From: an uncultured Colwellia sp.
GTDB lineage: Bacteria; Pseudomonadota; Gammaproteobacteria; Enterobacterales; Alteromonadaceae
NCBI GenBank assembly: GCA_913058245.1
Contig: CAJXQJ010000003.1
Span: 62,001-126,000 of the forward strand
Direction: 5' to 3'
DNA: 64,000 nucleotides
This document shows positions 19,116 to 30,306 of the stretch, piece after piece. Position numbers and translations under genes: made by a program. The notes under the pieces were generated by a model, which saw only the letters and a list, made by a program, of their open reading frames with translations, made no database searches and was not told where the DNA came from. Numbering within the stretch: position 1 is the stretch's first letter; each line of letters begins with the position of its first letter.

Positions 19116-22100
19116 ATGAAATTTATAACAAAATGGTTTTTAGATAACCCCGTTGCGGCAAATTTATTGATGGTGTTTATTATCATTGCTGGTTTGCTGT
19201 CAATGAATTCGTTACGTGTTGAGAGCTTTCCACAAATTCCACCATCTGAATTAATTATTTCAGTTGCTTACCCTGGCGGTACAGCAAAACAAGTTGATGA
19301 AGGTATTACCCAACGCATTGAAGATGCGATAAGCGGTGTAGCAGGTATTAAAAATATCACCAGTACCTCATCCGCTGGGCATGCGCGTGTACGAGTTAAA
19401 AAAAGTACCGGCGTTGATTTAGATAAGCTAATTGAGAATGTTCGAAATAATGTTGAGAGCATTGTGGGCTTTCCATCACTTGCCGAACGCCCGAGTATAT
19501 ATCGTAACGAATTCGATAACTTAGCGTCATTTGTTATGGTTTATGGTGGCAATGATGATACCGCGCTACAGCAGGTAGCAACTAACGTGCAGAATGCACT
19601 GAAAAAGCACCCGAAAATATCTCAAGTAACTAACTTAGGCAAACGTGAAAAGTTATTAACAATTGCCCCTGATATTGATGCCTTAAAACAATACGGTTTA
19701 TCTATCAGCGCTTTACAGGCACGCATTGAAGAGTGGTCGTTAGAGTATCGCAGTGGCGAGCTGCGCACAGCTCAAGGTAACATTACTTTACGTGGCGATG
19801 GCTACGCAAATAACTTAGTAAAGTTAAAAAGACTCCCCGTTGTTGTTAATGAAAACGCCTCCGTTTATCTTGAAGATGTTGCTAAAGTCACACGTGATTA
19901 CCGTAAAACCGACAGTATTGTAAAGTACCAAGGTAAAGCGGCGATTGCGTTATTAGTTTCAACTAGCCAAAAAGATAACCTTTTCGATGTGAGTAGCGCG
20001 ACACAAGACGTGTTGGCAAAGGCGCAGCTTGCTTTTCCTGACGGTGTTCAGGTTGAAATGATGGCTGATATGGCACCATACATTAGCGAGCAGTTAGATC
20101 TACTTTCGACCAATGCATGGCAAGGTTTAGTGATTGTTATTGTGCTACTAGGCATTTTCTTAGAAGTGAAGTTAGCACTTTGGGTTGCTTTAGGTATTCC
20201 AATTTCTTTGGCGGGTGCGGTGTGGTTAATGGGGCTACCAGCACTAGATTATAGTATTAACGACATTACCTTATTTGGCATGATACTCGTCCTCGGCATA
20301 CTTGTTGATGATGCGGTTGTAGTGGGTGAAAGTATTCATGAAGCACGGCGAACTGAGCCCGACCCTAAAAAAGCCGCATTTAAGGGCGTAGAGAAGGTTG
20401 CTGTGGCGACGATTTTTGGTGTTTTAACAACCATTGCCGCATTTTCGCCTATGCTATGGATTGAGAATGAACTTGCACAAGTGTTAGCCGGTTTTTCGGC
20501 GGTGGTTATTTTCGCTCTGATTTTCTCGTTAATTGAGAGTAAGTTCATTTTACCTGTTCACCTTGCAAATATTAGTAATAAGGCGCAACAACAGCACATT
20601 TTTGCCCGTGCACTTGCTAGCGTTCGAGCGCGATGTGTTGGCGGTTTACAGCATTTCTCTGAAACTATTTACCAGCCGATTTTACGTACCGCTTTATCTC
20701 ATAAAAAAACTGCACTGTTACTGTTTTTTACTATTATGTTGGCAGCATACGTTGCCATGCTAAAAGGGAGTATTAAAACGGTGTTTTTCCCTGACATTCC
20801 CGGGCGCTATGCAACGGTAAAAGTCACCATGGATGATGACGCACCGCTATCGCTAACCCAGCGTATTATCGGACAAATCGAACAAGCGACAACGACTACT
20901 AATGAGCAGATAAAAGCAAACTATGCGCTTGATGAATTACCAATGGCAAAGGCTTTTATTGCAAGTGAAGGAGCATATTCCATTGAAATGACTGCGGAAT
21001 TAACCACCACGGCTTTGGCGGAAATTCCAGGTGAAGATATTCTTGGTGTTTGGCAGGAAAATATTGGTGATATTGAAGGCAGTTATGCCGTGACTTATAG
21101 CTTAGCGGATGAACCTGCTGGAGGTACGGCAATTTCGGTGGCCTCAACAGATCGTGATTTGGCGCGCCATGTTGCTAAAACCATTAAAACAGAATTACAA
21201 AGCATAGCGGGCGTTAATGATGTTTATGATGATAGCCAAGGCGGAAAAAGAAAGCTGCAATTGACACTAACCGACCGTGGTATTCAATTAGGGGTAACGC
21301 AACAGCAACTTGCAACATTAGCCGGCGGAGTGTTTGGTGAGTTAGAAGTGCATCGCTTATTAGACAAAGCTGAAGAAACTAAAGTTATTGTGCAACTACC
21401 TGAAAGTGAAAGAAAAACCATAGAGCAACTTAAAGCTGCGCAGGTGCAACTTGCAAAAAATAGCTATGTTGCTTTAGGGGAAATTAGCGCAATTGAATAT
21501 TCGCGCGAGCCAGAATTACTTTATCGTAGAAACCGAGATGCGGTGGTGAATATTTACTGGCGTCAAAATAGGGCGGTGAATTCTCCTGAAAATGTACTAG
21601 CTGAACTGGAAGAGAACGTATTTCCGCAACTTCGGCAATTGTATCCGACAATTTCTATTAATGCGGCGGGAGAGTTTGCAGAGATTAGCGAAGTACAGGC
21701 AGGTTTTAAAAAAGCGATGTTGTTAACTATATTGCTGATTTACATTTTGTTAGCTATTCCATTAAAGTCTTATTGGCAGCCATTTATCATTATGTCGGTT
21801 ATTCCGTTTGGTTTTGCTGGCGCCGTATATGGCCATGCCATTATGGGCTTGTCGGTCAGCTTATTATCAATGTTTGGCATGATGGCGATGATGGGTGTTG
21901 TGGTGAATGACTCGTTAGTATTAATGACACGCTTCAATAATCTCTATGCTGAAGGCATGCCGATGAAAGAGGCACTTATTGAGGCAGGACGTAGTCGCTT
22001 ACAAGCTATTTTTCTAACAACGGTGACTACTGTATGTGGCTTGTTACCGTTGCTCGCTGAAACATCAGAGCAAGCTCAGTATTTAAAACCTGCTGCAGTC

Positions 22101-22226
22101 TCATTAGTTTTTGGTGAGTTATTGGCGACACCTATTACCTTGATATTAATACCGATACTATTATCGTTTGGTCGTTATAAAAAGGTTAAAGCACCGGAAA
22201 ACGTGCCTGAAAAAGCGCTAAACTAA
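19116..22226 (+). CDS. RND efflux transporter permease
   Basis: A 1036-residue inner-membrane RND pump of the AcrB/HAE1 superfamily: 12 membrane helices in the usual 1+5 and 1+5 layout with two large periplasmic loops (about 35-330 and 560-860). The N-terminus KWFLDNPVAANLLMVFIII and the helix-4 motif GILVDDAVVVGESIHE contain the paired aspartates of the proton relay. The second half shows GMMAMMGVVVNDSLVLM. It starts 10 bp after the adaptor gene in the TetR-controlled operon. The substrate range is not predictable. A terminator follows at 22243-22268. Confidence 0.94.
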   Translation: MKFITKWFLDNPVAANLLMVFIIIAGLLSMNSLRVESFPQIPPSELIISVAYPGGTAKQVDEGITQRIEDAISGVAGIKNITSTSSAGHARVRVKKSTGVDLDKLIENVRNNVESIVGFPSLAERPSIYRNEFDNLASFVMVYGGNDDTALQQVATNVQNALKKHPKISQVTNLGKREKLLTIAPDIDALKQYGLSISALQARIEEWSLEYRSGELRTAQGNITLRGDGYANNLVKLKRLPVVVNENASVYLEDVAKVTRDYRKTDSIVKYQGKAAIALLVSTSQKDNLFDVSSATQDVLAKAQLAFPDGVQVEMMADMAPYISEQLDLLSTNAWQGLVIVIVLLGIFLEVKLALWVALGIPISLAGAVWLMGLPALDYSINDITLFGMILVLGILVDDAVVVGESIHEARRTEPDPKKAAFKGVEKVAVATIFGVLTTIAAFSPMLWIENELAQVLAGFSAVVIFALIFSLIESKFILPVHLANISNKAQQQHIFARALASVRARCVGGLQHFSETIYQPILRTALSHKKTALLLFFTIMLAAYVAMLKGSIKTVFFPDIPGRYATVKVTMDDDAPLSLTQRIIGQIEQATTTTNEQIKANYALDELPMAKAFIASEGAYSIEMTAELTTTALAEIPGEDILGVWQENIGDIEGSYAVTYSLADEPAGGTAISVASTDRDLARHVAKTIKTELQSIAGVNDVYDDSQGGKRKLQLTLTDRGIQLGVTQQQLATLAGGVFGELEVHRLLDKAEETKVIVQLPESERKTIEQLKAAQVQLAKNSYVALGEISAIEYSREPELLYRRNRDAVVNIYWRQNRAVNSPENVLAELEENVFPQLRQLYPTISINAAGEFAEISEVQAGFKKAMLLTILLIYILLAIPLKSYWQPFIIMSVIPFGFAGAVYGHAIMGLSVSLLSMFGMMAMMGVVVNDSLVLMTRFNNLYAEGMPMKEALIEAGRSRLQAIFLTTVTTVCGLLPLLAETSEQAQYLKPAAVSLVFGELLATPITLILIPILLSFGRYKKVKAPENVPEKALN

Positions 22227-22242
22227 TACAATGTTAGTGGCA

Positions 22243-22268
22243 AAAAAGGGAGCTAATGCTCCCTTTTT
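22243..22268. terminator. Bidirectional terminator after the RND gene
   Basis: AAAAAGGGAGC (22243-22253), loop TAAT, GCTCCCTTTTT (22258-22268), shared by two converging transcripts. Confidence 0.85.
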
Positions 22269-22296
22269 AATAAATACCGAGATGTTATTGCAGGAA

Positions 22297-22770
22297 TTAT
22301 AACTGGCTTAAAATGGTTTCTGCGTTACTTATCTCAAATTCTTTTGGCTTTTCAACGTTTAAATTACTGACTACGCCATTGTCGATGATCATAGAATAAC
22401 GCTGAGAACGTAAGCCACCAAAAGCTGCAGTTTCCATTTCTAAACCAAGCGCTTTGGTATAGCTGCCGTCACCGTCGGCTAACATCATAAGGTTTTCAGC
22501 ATTTTGTGCTTCTCCCCAAGCTGCCATAACGAATGCGTCGTTCACTGAAAGACAAATAATTGCGTCTATACCTTTAACTTTTAGCTCATCTGCTGATACT
22601 ACATAACCTGGTAAATGTGCGGCTGAACAGGTTGGTGTAAATGCGCCAGGCACTGCAAACATAACGACTTTCTTATTGGCGAAGAGTTCCGCGGTATTGT
22701 GGTTGATCATTTCACCATTTTTTAGTTCTTGAAGTTGCCCTACAGGCATTTTGATATTTTCTTGGATCAT
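22297..22770 (-). CDS. Peroxiredoxin, Prx5-like
   Basis: A 157-residue peroxiredoxin of the Prx5 type. The peroxidatic cysteine lies in PGAFTPTCSAAHLPGY (about residues 42-57), and the C-terminal half keeps GLRSQRYSMIIDNGVV. It reduces hydrogen peroxide and organic peroxides using glutathione/glutaredoxin or thioredoxin. An ATG at 22881 in the same frame would lengthen it by 37 residues, but that stretch lies over the 54-codon gene at 22784-22948 in another frame and does not resemble the family; the ATG at 22770 gives the normal N-terminus (MIQENIKMPVGQL). Glutathione reductase is encoded 6 kb away. Confidence 0.92.
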   Translation of the reverse strand: MIQENIKMPVGQLQELKNGEMINHNTAELFANKKVVMFAVPGAFTPTCSAAHLPGYVVSADELKVKGIDAIICLSVNDAFVMAAWGEAQNAENLMMLADGDGSYTKALGLEMETAAFGGLRSQRYSMIIDNGVVSNLNVEKPKEFEISNAETILSQL

Positions 22771-22783
22771 AATAATTCCATTA

Positions 22784-22948
22784 TTAGTGTGACAAAGGCA
22801 ATTTAATAGGCTTGCAAAGGTAATTCTTGTCGTGGGCTGCGCGAGCACAGTCTTTACAGATAAAGCGTGGTTTATCAACAATATGTGCTAATTCATGCAC
22901 GTTTTTTTCTATGTCCTTCTTTTTCCATTTACATAAAGATTTTGCCAT
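22784..22948 (-). CDS. 54-residue Cys-rich small protein upstream of the peroxiredoxin
   Basis: A complete ATG-to-TAA frame of 54 residues beginning MAKSLCKWKKKDIEKN and ending KPIKLPLSH. Cysteines at 6, 31, 34 and 45 (C-x24-C-x2-C-x10-C) with RFICKDCARAAHDKNYLC suggest a zinc ribbon or a small metal site, and the protein is very basic. It ends 13 bp before the peroxiredoxin start, on the same strand, so the two look like an operon. I recall similar small proteins in other marine gammaproteobacteria but cannot name the family. A link to thiol or oxidative stress is an inference from the neighbour. Confidence 0.75.
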   Translation of the reverse strand: MAKSLCKWKKKDIEKNVHELAHIVDKPRFICKDCARAAHDKNYLCKPIKLPLSH

Positions 22949-23042
22949 AAGCACACCCACAAGATAGCCCTGTTATATATTTTAGAATAATGCAGAGTAG
23001 TGCGCACGTGAAGTTGCAATAATTATTTTAAAATGCAGAAGC

Positions 23043-24983
23043 TTAACTTGCTTGTTGTAAGGTTTCACTAATACCAGATACATGGTTATTAACGTCTTGA
23101 GCTATATTTTCTGCAAGCTTTTGTGATTGACTCACCTCTTGATCAACATTGCTCATAGCCGTTTCGAAAGTTATGAAATGCTCTCGCTGTAAGGTTATTT
23201 GCTCTAAGGTGTTAAGTGCTACTTCTGCTGAAACCTTAGCTTGGTCGGTTACTTCAATCGCCGTTTTTTGCAATTGATCGGCGATATTTTGTTGGTTAGC
23301 GGATGCTGTTTCAATATCGATGATGGTTGACTGAATTGAATTTGTTGCACTTTGTAGCTGCTCTAATTTGGCAGAAATTTGTTGTAGTGATTCTTGCGTT
23401 TTTCCAGCTAGTTGTCTTACTTCATCGGCGACCACTGAAAAACCTCTGCCATGTTCACCTGCGCGTGCGGCTTCAATTGCTGCGTTGAGTGCTAGTAAAT
23501 TAGTTTGGTCGGCAATAGCGGCAATAACATCAACAATCGAGGTAACACTATTGACTGATTGCGAAAGTGAAGTGATTGCTGTTTTACTTTGTTGAGCGGC
23601 AATATTAGTTGATTCGCTGGCTTTTAATACTTGGCCAACACGATTTTGACTCGCTTCCATTGCTTGTTGAGTTGCTTGTGCATTTCCAACAACTTGGCTT
23701 GATAAGTCGTTAACAGTTTCTGTAGCTTGCCCAAGTGCTGCCATTATTTCACGTGCACCTTGTACATGTTCACTGGTACTTGCAGATGATTGATAAATAT
23801 TGTTCACTTGGCTGTCCATCGCTTTAAGCGCATTAGCTACAAGATCGAGTTGATGGGCTTTTTGGCGATCATCACTGGCAAGCTTATTAACCATTTGATT
23901 GAAGCTTGAAGAAATTTCACCGAGTTCGGTTTTTATTGAAATACCTTCAATATTATCAACTTTTCCTTGTTCAACCAGTGCGACAAAACTATCGCGAAGC
24001 TTGCGCAAAGGGTTAAGAATAACTGTACGCTGTAACCAGTAGTTTGCTACTAAAAATATAATTAAAAATGCAGTTAACCCCATGACTACGGACATTAGTT
24101 GCTGGTTTAATTGTTCTTGTTCGGTAATGATTGTGGTTTCACCAGTCAGTATAATTTTTTCTAATTCTGCAACGTCGGCTGCTAGCTGTTTGATACCATG
24201 ACTAGTGCTTTGTTGGAGTTGCAAAGTGTTATTAAATTCTACTAAGTAGCGACTCGCTAAAGAGTTTAGTTCATCTATGGCTTCATGCCCTAAGTCTTCA
24301 CTGTCTTCTTCCTCGGCAAAAAAATCATCTTCGTCAACTTCTGCATAAATGCCTAGTGACGGCATATTTTTTAAGGTTTGCACTACACTCTTTAGTTCAC
24401 TTGTGATTGTCTTAATATGAGATACATCATTGTTATTGCTATTAAAAAACTTTTCACGGGTGTTAATTAATTCACTGAGTGATTTGGCAATGACTTGAGT
24501 GGTGGTTAAATAATTAATGCTTTGTTGTGCTGTCAGTTCTTTACTTTGTTGCGAGTATTGAGCAATAGCATAAGTTAATGACAACATGCTTTGTTCGGCA
24601 TTGCGGATAAGAGCAAGCGGGTCACCACTGAGTTTGCCTAAAGCACGATATTTAGTGTCAATATCATGGTTTAATCTTGTAGTTTTTTCTTTAATAACGT
24701 TGAGCAAGGATGTGATATCCAAGCGTTGTGCGTGCTCATCAATTTTCTTTAATTGCTGTTGTGCTGTGTTTAGCAATCCGGCATCGCCTGATTGTAAATA
24801 TTGAGCAATAGTTCGATAGAACGATACTGTGGTGGCTGATTTTAGTTCTTGGTAACCTGCTAAGTGGGCACGACTTGTCGTTAATGAGCTACCAACATGG
24901 TACATGGTTGTTAAAAAAACAACGGCAAATAAACTTACCGCAATTACCGATATTCTAGAAAAACTTGAAACCCGCACTGGCAT
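23043..24983 (-). CDS. Methyl-accepting chemotaxis protein
   Basis: A 646-residue chemoreceptor. An N-terminal membrane helix (about 8-28) and a second one (about 295-318) bracket a helical periplasmic sensor domain of about 260 residues. HAMP follows (about 320-375), then a long coiled coil whose hairpin tip carries [20 protein letters not shown] and [18 protein letters not shown] (about 485-525). The sensor includes an acidic stretch ([20 protein letters not shown]). It would signal through CheW/CheA to the flagellar motor. The ligand is unknown. It stands alone with no che genes nearby. Confidence 0.94.
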   Translation of the reverse strand: MPVRVSSFSRISVIAVSLFAVVFLTTMYHVGSSLTTSRAHLAGYQELKSATTVSFYRTIAQYLQSGDAGLLNTAQQQLKKIDEHAQRLDITSLLNVIKEKTTRLNHDIDTKYRALGKLSGDPLALIRNAEQSMLSLTYAIAQYSQQSKELTAQQSINYLTTTQVIAKSLSELINTREKFFNSNNNDVSHIKTITSELKSVVQTLKNMPSLGIYAEVDEDDFFAEEEDSEDLGHEAIDELNSLASRYLVEFNNTLQLQQSTSHGIKQLAADVAELEKIILTGETTIITEQEQLNQQLMSVVMGLTAFLIIFLVANYWLQRTVILNPLRKLRDSFVALVEQGKVDNIEGISIKTELGEISSSFNQMVNKLASDDRQKAHQLDLVANALKAMDSQVNNIYQSSASTSEHVQGAREIMAALGQATETVNDLSSQVVGNAQATQQAMEASQNRVGQVLKASESTNIAAQQSKTAITSLSQSVNSVTSIVDVIAAIADQTNLLALNAAIEAARAGEHGRGFSVVADEVRQLAGKTQESLQQISAKLEQLQSATNSIQSTIIDIETASANQQNIADQLQKTAIEVTDQAKVSAEVALNTLEQITLQREHFITFETAMSNVDQEVSQSQKLAENIAQDVNNHVSGISETLQQAS

Positions 24984-25128
24984 CCAACCCTGTAACTGAT
25001 GTTTCCAAACGTTGCTGAATTCTCACGTTTTTATGTTACGTTAAGGTTACGGTTAGATGACACTAATGTGACGGTTTTATTGCAAGCGCATGAAACTTGT
25101 TCATGCAATACAATGCAGTGTATGCAAG

Positions 25129-25926
25129 CTAATTCTGTTTAGGAATAGCTTGGTTTACATAAACATCAAAACGGTTCTTTTTCATTTTAATGCTAGTGGC
25201 TGGTGTTTTATTGTTTAATGGCGGTGCATAGCTGGGACGCTTTACTACTACCCGGTACTTAGCCAAAGCAAGTGCTGGTTCTAGTAAGTTATCTGCGTCT
25301 AAGTCTTCTCCAACTAATGATTGAAATACTCGCATTTCTTTTTTAACTGCCGCCGACTTTTCACGGTGTGGGTACATAGGGTCAAGATAAATAACATCAG
25401 GCCGAGTTGCTAGCGACATGTTTTCTATTGAAGACGCATGAATTAAATTCATACGCTCGGTAATATCGTTAACTTCACTGCTGAGTTTTGCCCTTTCTAG
25501 GCCATCTTCAAGTAATGCCGCAACAATGGGCATTCGCTCCATCATAGTGACATGACAACCTAAAGTTGCTAGTACAAAGGCATCTCGGCCAAGCCCTGCG
25601 GTAGCGTCAAGTACATTGGGTGTGAAGCCATGCTTTAAGCCGACAGCTTTGGCGATGTCTTGACCTCGACCTCCGCCAAACTTTCTTCGATGTGCGGTTG
25701 CGCCATCAACAAAATCTACGCTTATTGCACCAAGTTTGGGTTCATCAAGTTTGCATAATTCTAGATGCTGCATGTTAACCTGAAGGGCAAAGGCAAGTTC
25801 AGGCTTTTTTTTGATGGCTGCAATATCGCCGATATAATCTAATTGCCATTGGTGGGCAATTTTTTTTGCTTTATCTACATCAACAGCGTCAACATAGGCA
25901 ACAGCGATATTATTCTGCATTAGCAA
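25129..25926 (-). CDS. rsmJ: 16S rRNA (guanine-1516-N2)-methyltransferase
   Basis: A 265-residue SAM-dependent methyltransferase of the RsmJ (YhiQ) family. The SAM-binding motif is [20 protein letters not shown] (about 104-123), with the conserved KAVGLKHG before it and the catalytic [15 protein letters not shown] (about 175-190). It methylates G1516 of 16S rRNA. Its start overlaps the end of the glycosylase gene by 17 bp, so the order prlC - glycosylase - rsmJ forms one operon on the minus strand. In E. coli too the rsmJ gene lies next to prlC, which supports the call. Confidence 0.95.
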   Translation of the reverse strand: MLMQNNIAVAYVDAVDVDKAKKIAHQWQLDYIGDIAAIKKKPELAFALQVNMQHLELCKLDEPKLGAISVDFVDGATAHRRKFGGGRGQDIAKAVGLKHGFTPNVLDATAGLGRDAFVLATLGCHVTMMERMPIVAALLEDGLERAKLSSEVNDITERMNLIHASSIENMSLATRPDVIYLDPMYPHREKSAAVKKEMRVFQSLVGEDLDADNLLEPALALAKYRVVVKRPSYAPPLNNKTPATSIKMKKNRFDVYVNQAIPKQN

Positions 25927-26623
25927 CTTCTTCTAGTTGTATATTGTTATCACCAGTGGCGTATGCGACCAAACGGCTTAACTGACTTAGTGATAAGCCA
26001 GACTGCTGTTGCCAGTGGTTAAAACTTTCTTGTATTGCTTGTAGGCTAGATTTTGTTTGTATACCTCCAGTAACAATATCATGTGCACGAAAGTAAGCCT
26101 CAACATCACGACTAACAATAAAGGTATCTTTGCCTAGCGCTCGCAGCGCATAAGGTCCAGTATTGCCACCAAGGCGTTGGCCATGCTTTTTTAAAAAAGC
26201 CCATAAACCAATAATATTGTCGCTTGGCCATTGAGCAATAAATTCGGCAAACGTTTGGCCTTGTTGTTGCTGTTCAAAAATCATTTGGGCGTTGGCTTTA
26301 ATCGTTTTTACTTTATTAAAATTACGAATGATTTTTGGGTCACTGGCTTTTCTTTCCATCATTTCTTCAGGCATCATCAAAACTTTCTCAATATTAAAAT
26401 TGAAAAAGCTTTCCTCAAAATTTGGCCACTTATTTTCAACTACACGCCAAACGAAACCTGACTGGAAGACTTTTTTGCTAAATTCAGCCAAGAAGCGATC
26501 GTCGCTGATTTCACTAAGTAAGTGATCTTGATTGCCCGCACCTAGTAATATTTTTAGCTTGTTCGTACCGCCCTTACGAGCAGCGGCACGTTGATATATA
26601 TCATCATATTTTTCTAAAGCCAT
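25910..26623 (-). CDS. DNA-3-methyladenine glycosylase I-like protein
   Basis: A 237-residue protein of the Tag/DNA-3-methyladenine glycosylase I superfamily (helix-hairpin-helix base-excision fold). Recognisable parts are [20 protein letters not shown] near the N-terminus and the long helical core [20 protein letters not shown]. It is longer than E. coli Tag, and the Cys/His zinc snap of Tag is not evident, so it belongs to a divergent branch. The ATG at 26623 is preferred over one at 26647, which would overlap prlC and add an atypical WHHRIIL start. Cytoplasmic repair of alkylated bases is the likely role. Confidence 0.8.
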   Translation of the reverse strand: MALEKYDDIYQRAAARKGGTNKLKILLGAGNQDHLLSEISDDRFLAEFSKKVFQSGFVWRVVENKWPNFEESFFNFNIEKVLMMPEEMMERKASDPKIIRNFNKVKTIKANAQMIFEQQQQGQTFAEFIAQWPSDNIIGLWAFLKKHGQRLGGNTGPYALRALGKDTFIVSRDVEAYFRAHDIVTGGIQTKSSLQAIQESFNHWQQQSGLSLSQLSRLVAYATGDNNIQLEEVANAE

Positions 26624-26628
26624 TAAAA

Positions 26629-28671
26629 TTATCCTGTGATGCCACAATGGCGAAGTAAGGCGTCAATTTGTGGCTCTCGGCCACGAAACGCCTTAAATAA
26701 CTCGCTTGGTTCTTTTGAACCACCCATTTCAAGAATGTTTTTAAGAAAATCTTGTCCAACAGCTTTACTGAAAATACCTTCTTCTTCAAAGCGAGAAAAT
26801 GCATCACTTGATAGTACTTCTGCCCATTTATAGCTGTAGTAACCTGCGGCGTAACCACCACCAAATATATGGCCAAAACTATGTTGAAAACGGTTAAAAT
26901 CAGGCGCTTTAATTACTGCATATTCATCACGTACTTGGTCAAGTACCTGTTGGATTTCATCACCTCTTTCTGGTGAATACTGGGCATGCATCTTAAAGTC
27001 AAATAAGCTGAATTCCAGTTGACGGATCATTTGCATTGCTGATTGGAAATTCTTCGCTGCCAGCATTTTATCTAACATATCTTGTGGTAAAGCTTCACCG
27101 GTTTGATAGTGGCCTGAAATAAAGGCTAGCGCCTCTGGTTGCCAACACCAATTTTCTAAAAATTGGCTTGGTAACTCAACAGCATCCCATGGTACACCAT
27201 CAATACCTGACACGCCTGAGGCATTTATTTGCGTAAGCATGTGATGAATACCATGGCCAAACTCGTGAAATAAGGTGACGACTTCATCATGAGTAAATAG
27301 AGCCGGCTTATCACCAACAGGGCCATTAAAGTTACAAGTTAAGTAAGCAACAGGGTATTGAATATCGCCATTAGTAAGTTCACGGCGGCCAACACAATCG
27401 TCCATCCATGCACCACCACGCTTTTTAGCTCTTGCGTATAAATCTAAATAGAAGCTGCCTCTAAGTTGTTGGTTACTGTCGAAGACGTCAAAAAACTTAA
27501 CATCTTCATGCCATGTATCGACATCTTTTCGTTCATTAATGCTTAAGCCGAATAAGCGATGAACAACTTCAAATAAGCCCGTGACTACTTTATTTTCAGG
27601 AAAATAAGGGCGAAGTTCCTCATCTGAAATCGCGTAACGTTCCAGCTTTAACTTTTCGCTGTAGTAAGATAAATCCCATGCTTGTAAGTCATTTTTCTGG
27701 AATTTTTCATCGGCAAAAGCTTTAACTTCAGTTAAGTCTTGTTGGCCTTGTGCTTTTGACTTAATTGCTAAGTTTTCTAAAAAGCCCAATACTTCGTCAG
27801 TATTGTTGGCCATTTTGGTTGCGAGTGACTTTTCGGCGAAGCTATCAAAGCCAAGTAAATTAGCAAGCTCATGACGTAAAGACAGTAACTCGGCCATAAT
27901 GGGGCTATTGTCGTACTCGCCACCGTTAGGCCCTAATTCTGAAGCTCTTGTAACGTAAGCTCGGTACATTTTTTCTCGTAGTGCTTGGTTATCAGAGTAG
28001 GTCATTACCGGTAAATAACTTGGAATATCTAAGGTAAATAACCAGCCTGATTTTTCTTGGGATTCAGCTAGTGCCTTGGCTGCTTCTTTTGCACTTTCTG
28101 GTAAGCCAACTAATTCATTTTCAACAGTAACATTGATACTAAAAGCGTGCGTTGCATCTAATATGTTATTACCAAATGTTGAGCTTAACTCAGATAAACG
28201 GGTAGCAATTTCGCCGTAGCGCTTTTTGTCATCATCATTTAAGGCAATACCAGACAATCTAAAGTCTCGCAAAGCATTACTGATCACTTTTTGCTGGGGC
28301 TTGTTTAATGTAGTAAATGCTTCACTTTCACTTAGTTGCTGATAAGCAGCAAATAGTTCAGCGTGTTGGCCAACAAAAGTACCGTATTCGGATAATAGTG
28401 GCAGACATGACTCGTATGATTCGCGAAGTTCATCACTATTTACTACAGAATTCATATGTGAGATAGGTGACCATAACTTGCCTAATACATCATCCACTTC
28501 ATCAACAGGGGCGACTAAATTATCCCATGTGAATTCGGTATTACTGGCTAACACATCTGCAATTGTTTTTTTGCAATTGGCGATAGCGTGCTCTACTGCA
28601 GGTTTAATATGCTCTGGCTTAATTTTAGAAAATTGCGGTAGTGATGTACTTTGTAATAATGGGTTGGTCAT
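26629..28671 (-). CDS. prlC: Oligopeptidase A (M3 family)
   Basis: A 680-residue M3 metallopeptidase, the same length as E. coli PrlC/OpdA. The zinc site FHEFGHGIHHML lies near residue 468, and the family end GGYAAGYYSYKWAEVLSSDAF is present. It degrades short peptides, including signal peptide fragments, in the cytoplasm. The start MTNPLLQSTSLPQFSKI at 28671 fits the family better than the one at 28683. It heads the prlC - glycosylase - rsmJ operon; the glycosylase start is 6 bp beyond the prlC stop. Confidence 0.95.
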   Translation of the reverse strand: MTNPLLQSTSLPQFSKIKPEHIKPAVEHAIANCKKTIADVLASNTEFTWDNLVAPVDEVDDVLGKLWSPISHMNSVVNSDELRESYESCLPLLSEYGTFVGQHAELFAAYQQLSESEAFTTLNKPQQKVISNALRDFRLSGIALNDDDKKRYGEIATRLSELSSTFGNNILDATHAFSINVTVENELVGLPESAKEAAKALAESQEKSGWLFTLDIPSYLPVMTYSDNQALREKMYRAYVTRASELGPNGGEYDNSPIMAELLSLRHELANLLGFDSFAEKSLATKMANNTDEVLGFLENLAIKSKAQGQQDLTEVKAFADEKFQKNDLQAWDLSYYSEKLKLERYAISDEELRPYFPENKVVTGLFEVVHRLFGLSINERKDVDTWHEDVKFFDVFDSNQQLRGSFYLDLYARAKKRGGAWMDDCVGRRELTNGDIQYPVAYLTCNFNGPVGDKPALFTHDEVVTLFHEFGHGIHHMLTQINASGVSGIDGVPWDAVELPSQFLENWCWQPEALAFISGHYQTGEALPQDMLDKMLAAKNFQSAMQMIRQLEFSLFDFKMHAQYSPERGDEIQQVLDQVRDEYAVIKAPDFNRFQHSFGHIFGGGYAAGYYSYKWAEVLSSDAFSRFEEEGIFSKAVGQDFLKNILEMGGSKEPSELFKAFRGREPQIDALLRHCGITG

Positions 28672-28899
28672 ATGAGGTCGCATGTTTGCTAAATGATGCA
28701 GTAGATGTAATGGCTAATGAATCGATAATCAAGGTTTAGTGGCATAGTTTTCAATTTTTACTCATGTTTTATGGTGATGAAATTTAAATGCGCTAAGGTA
28801 TGTCATTTATCGGCAGAAATAAGCGATGTTGACACACACGCTTGAATTTTAGTTTTTTCAGTCCAATATAGTGAAATATACTCACACAGGAATATTAAT

Positions 28900-30252
28900 A
28901 TGACACAACATTTTGACTACATTGCAATTGGTGCTGGTAGTGGCGGTATTGCCTCGGCAAACCGAGCAGCACGTTTAGGTAAAAAAGCGGCGGTTATTGA
29001 AGCTAAGCATATTGGTGGTACTTGTGTGAATGTTGGCTGTGTACCGAAAAAAGCTATGTGGTACGCGGGGCAAATTTCTGATGCATTACATTATGCGAAT
29101 GACTATGGCTTTAAAGCGCCACTGCAAGGCTTTGACTGGTCAACATTAGTGAAAAATAGAGAAGCATATATTGAACGTATTCATGCCGCTTATGCGCGTG
29201 GTTTTGCCAGCAATGACGTAACGGTAATCAATGGCTTTGCTAAGTTTGTTAACAGAAATACTGTTGAAGTTAATGGTGAACTATACACGGCGGAACATAT
29301 CACTATTGCAACAGGTGGCCGCCCAAGTCGACCAAATATTGAAGGTGCTGAGTACGGTATTGATTCAGATGGATTTTTTGCTTTAACCGAGCAGCCTGAA
29401 TCTGTTGCTGTCGTCGGTGCTGGCTATATTGCTGTCGAGCTTGCGGGTGTATTACATGCACTGGGTAGTGAGTCGCATTTACTGGTACGAAAAGAAAAGC
29501 CATTACGTGGTTTTGACGATATGTTAAGCGACACTTTAGTGGAGCAAATGGCAAAACATGGCCCAACGCTGCACACTATGAGCGTACCTAGTCGCGTTGA
29601 AAAGCATGCAGACGGCAAACTAACAATTCATTTAGATAATGGCAATGCTATTGGCCCTGTCGACACGTTAATTTGGGCAATTGGCCGAGAGCCGGCGACT
29701 GATAATATTAATATTGAATCAACGGGCATAGAGCTTGATGAACGTGGTTTTATTCCAACGGATAAATATCAAAATACCAACGTGAACGGCATTTATGCGG
29801 TTGGCGATAATACGGGGCGTGCACAGCTTACGCCTGTTGCCGTTGCTGCGGGGCGTCGCTTGTGTGAACGCTTATTTAACAATAAGCCTTATGAGCATTT
29901 AGATTACTCAAATATTGCTACGGTGGTTTTTAGCCACCCAGTTATTGGCACTGTTGGTTTATCGGAAAAAGAAGCTATTGCTGAATACGGCGAAGAACAA
30001 GTTAAAGTTTATAACTCTCAGTTTACTGCTCTATATCAAGCAATTACTGAAGATTATAGAGATCCAACACGCATGAAGTTGGTATGTGTTGGTAAAGAAG
30101 AGAAAATTGTTGGTATCCATAGTATTGGTTTTGGAAGTGATGAATTACTGCAAGGCTTTGCTGTGGCGATGAAAATGGGCGCGACTAAAGCTGATTTTGA
30201 TAATACCGTTGCTATTCACCCAACATCAGCAGAAGAGTTTGTTACTATGTAG
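28900..30252 (+). CDS. gor: Glutathione reductase
   Basis: A 450-residue class I pyridine nucleotide disulfide oxidoreductase, the length of E. coli Gor. It shows the FAD motif [18 protein letters not shown] (about 7-24), the redox pair in [13 protein letters not shown] (C42, C47), the NADPH domain [20 protein letters not shown] with an arginine (VRKEKP) for the NADPH phosphate, and the C-terminal [18 protein letters not shown] that brings in the active-site histidine. It keeps cytosolic glutathione reduced. Monocistronic, with an AGGA ribosome site and a terminator at 30262-30298. Confidence 0.97.
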   Translation: MTQHFDYIAIGAGSGGIASANRAARLGKKAAVIEAKHIGGTCVNVGCVPKKAMWYAGQISDALHYANDYGFKAPLQGFDWSTLVKNREAYIERIHAAYARGFASNDVTVINGFAKFVNRNTVEVNGELYTAEHITIATGGRPSRPNIEGAEYGIDSDGFFALTEQPESVAVVGAGYIAVELAGVLHALGSESHLLVRKEKPLRGFDDMLSDTLVEQMAKHGPTLHTMSVPSRVEKHADGKLTIHLDNGNAIGPVDTLIWAIGREPATDNINIESTGIELDERGFIPTDKYQNTNVNGIYAVGDNTGRAQLTPVAVAAGRRLCERLFNNKPYEHLDYSNIATVVFSHPVIGTVGLSEKEAIAEYGEEQVKVYNSQFTALYQAITEDYRDPTRMKLVCVGKEEKIVGIHSIGFGSDELLQGFAVAMKMGATKADFDNTVAIHPTSAEEFVTM

Positions 30253-30261
30253 CACTAGGGT

Positions 30262-30298
30262 ATTTCCCTCTAACCATTTTATTTAGTTAGAGGGAAAT
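30262..30298. terminator. Bidirectional hairpin between gor and the serine hydrolase
   Basis: ATTTCCCTCTAAC (30262-30274) pairs perfectly with GTTAGAGGGAAAT (30286-30298) around an AT-rich 11-base loop. Confidence 0.75.
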
Positions 30299-30306
30299 CT
30301 TGCGAC

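Noticed and set aside
22771-22881. N-terminal extension of the peroxiredoxin to 194 residues
   Set aside because: The extra stretch overlaps the 54-residue gene in another frame and does not match the peroxiredoxin family start.
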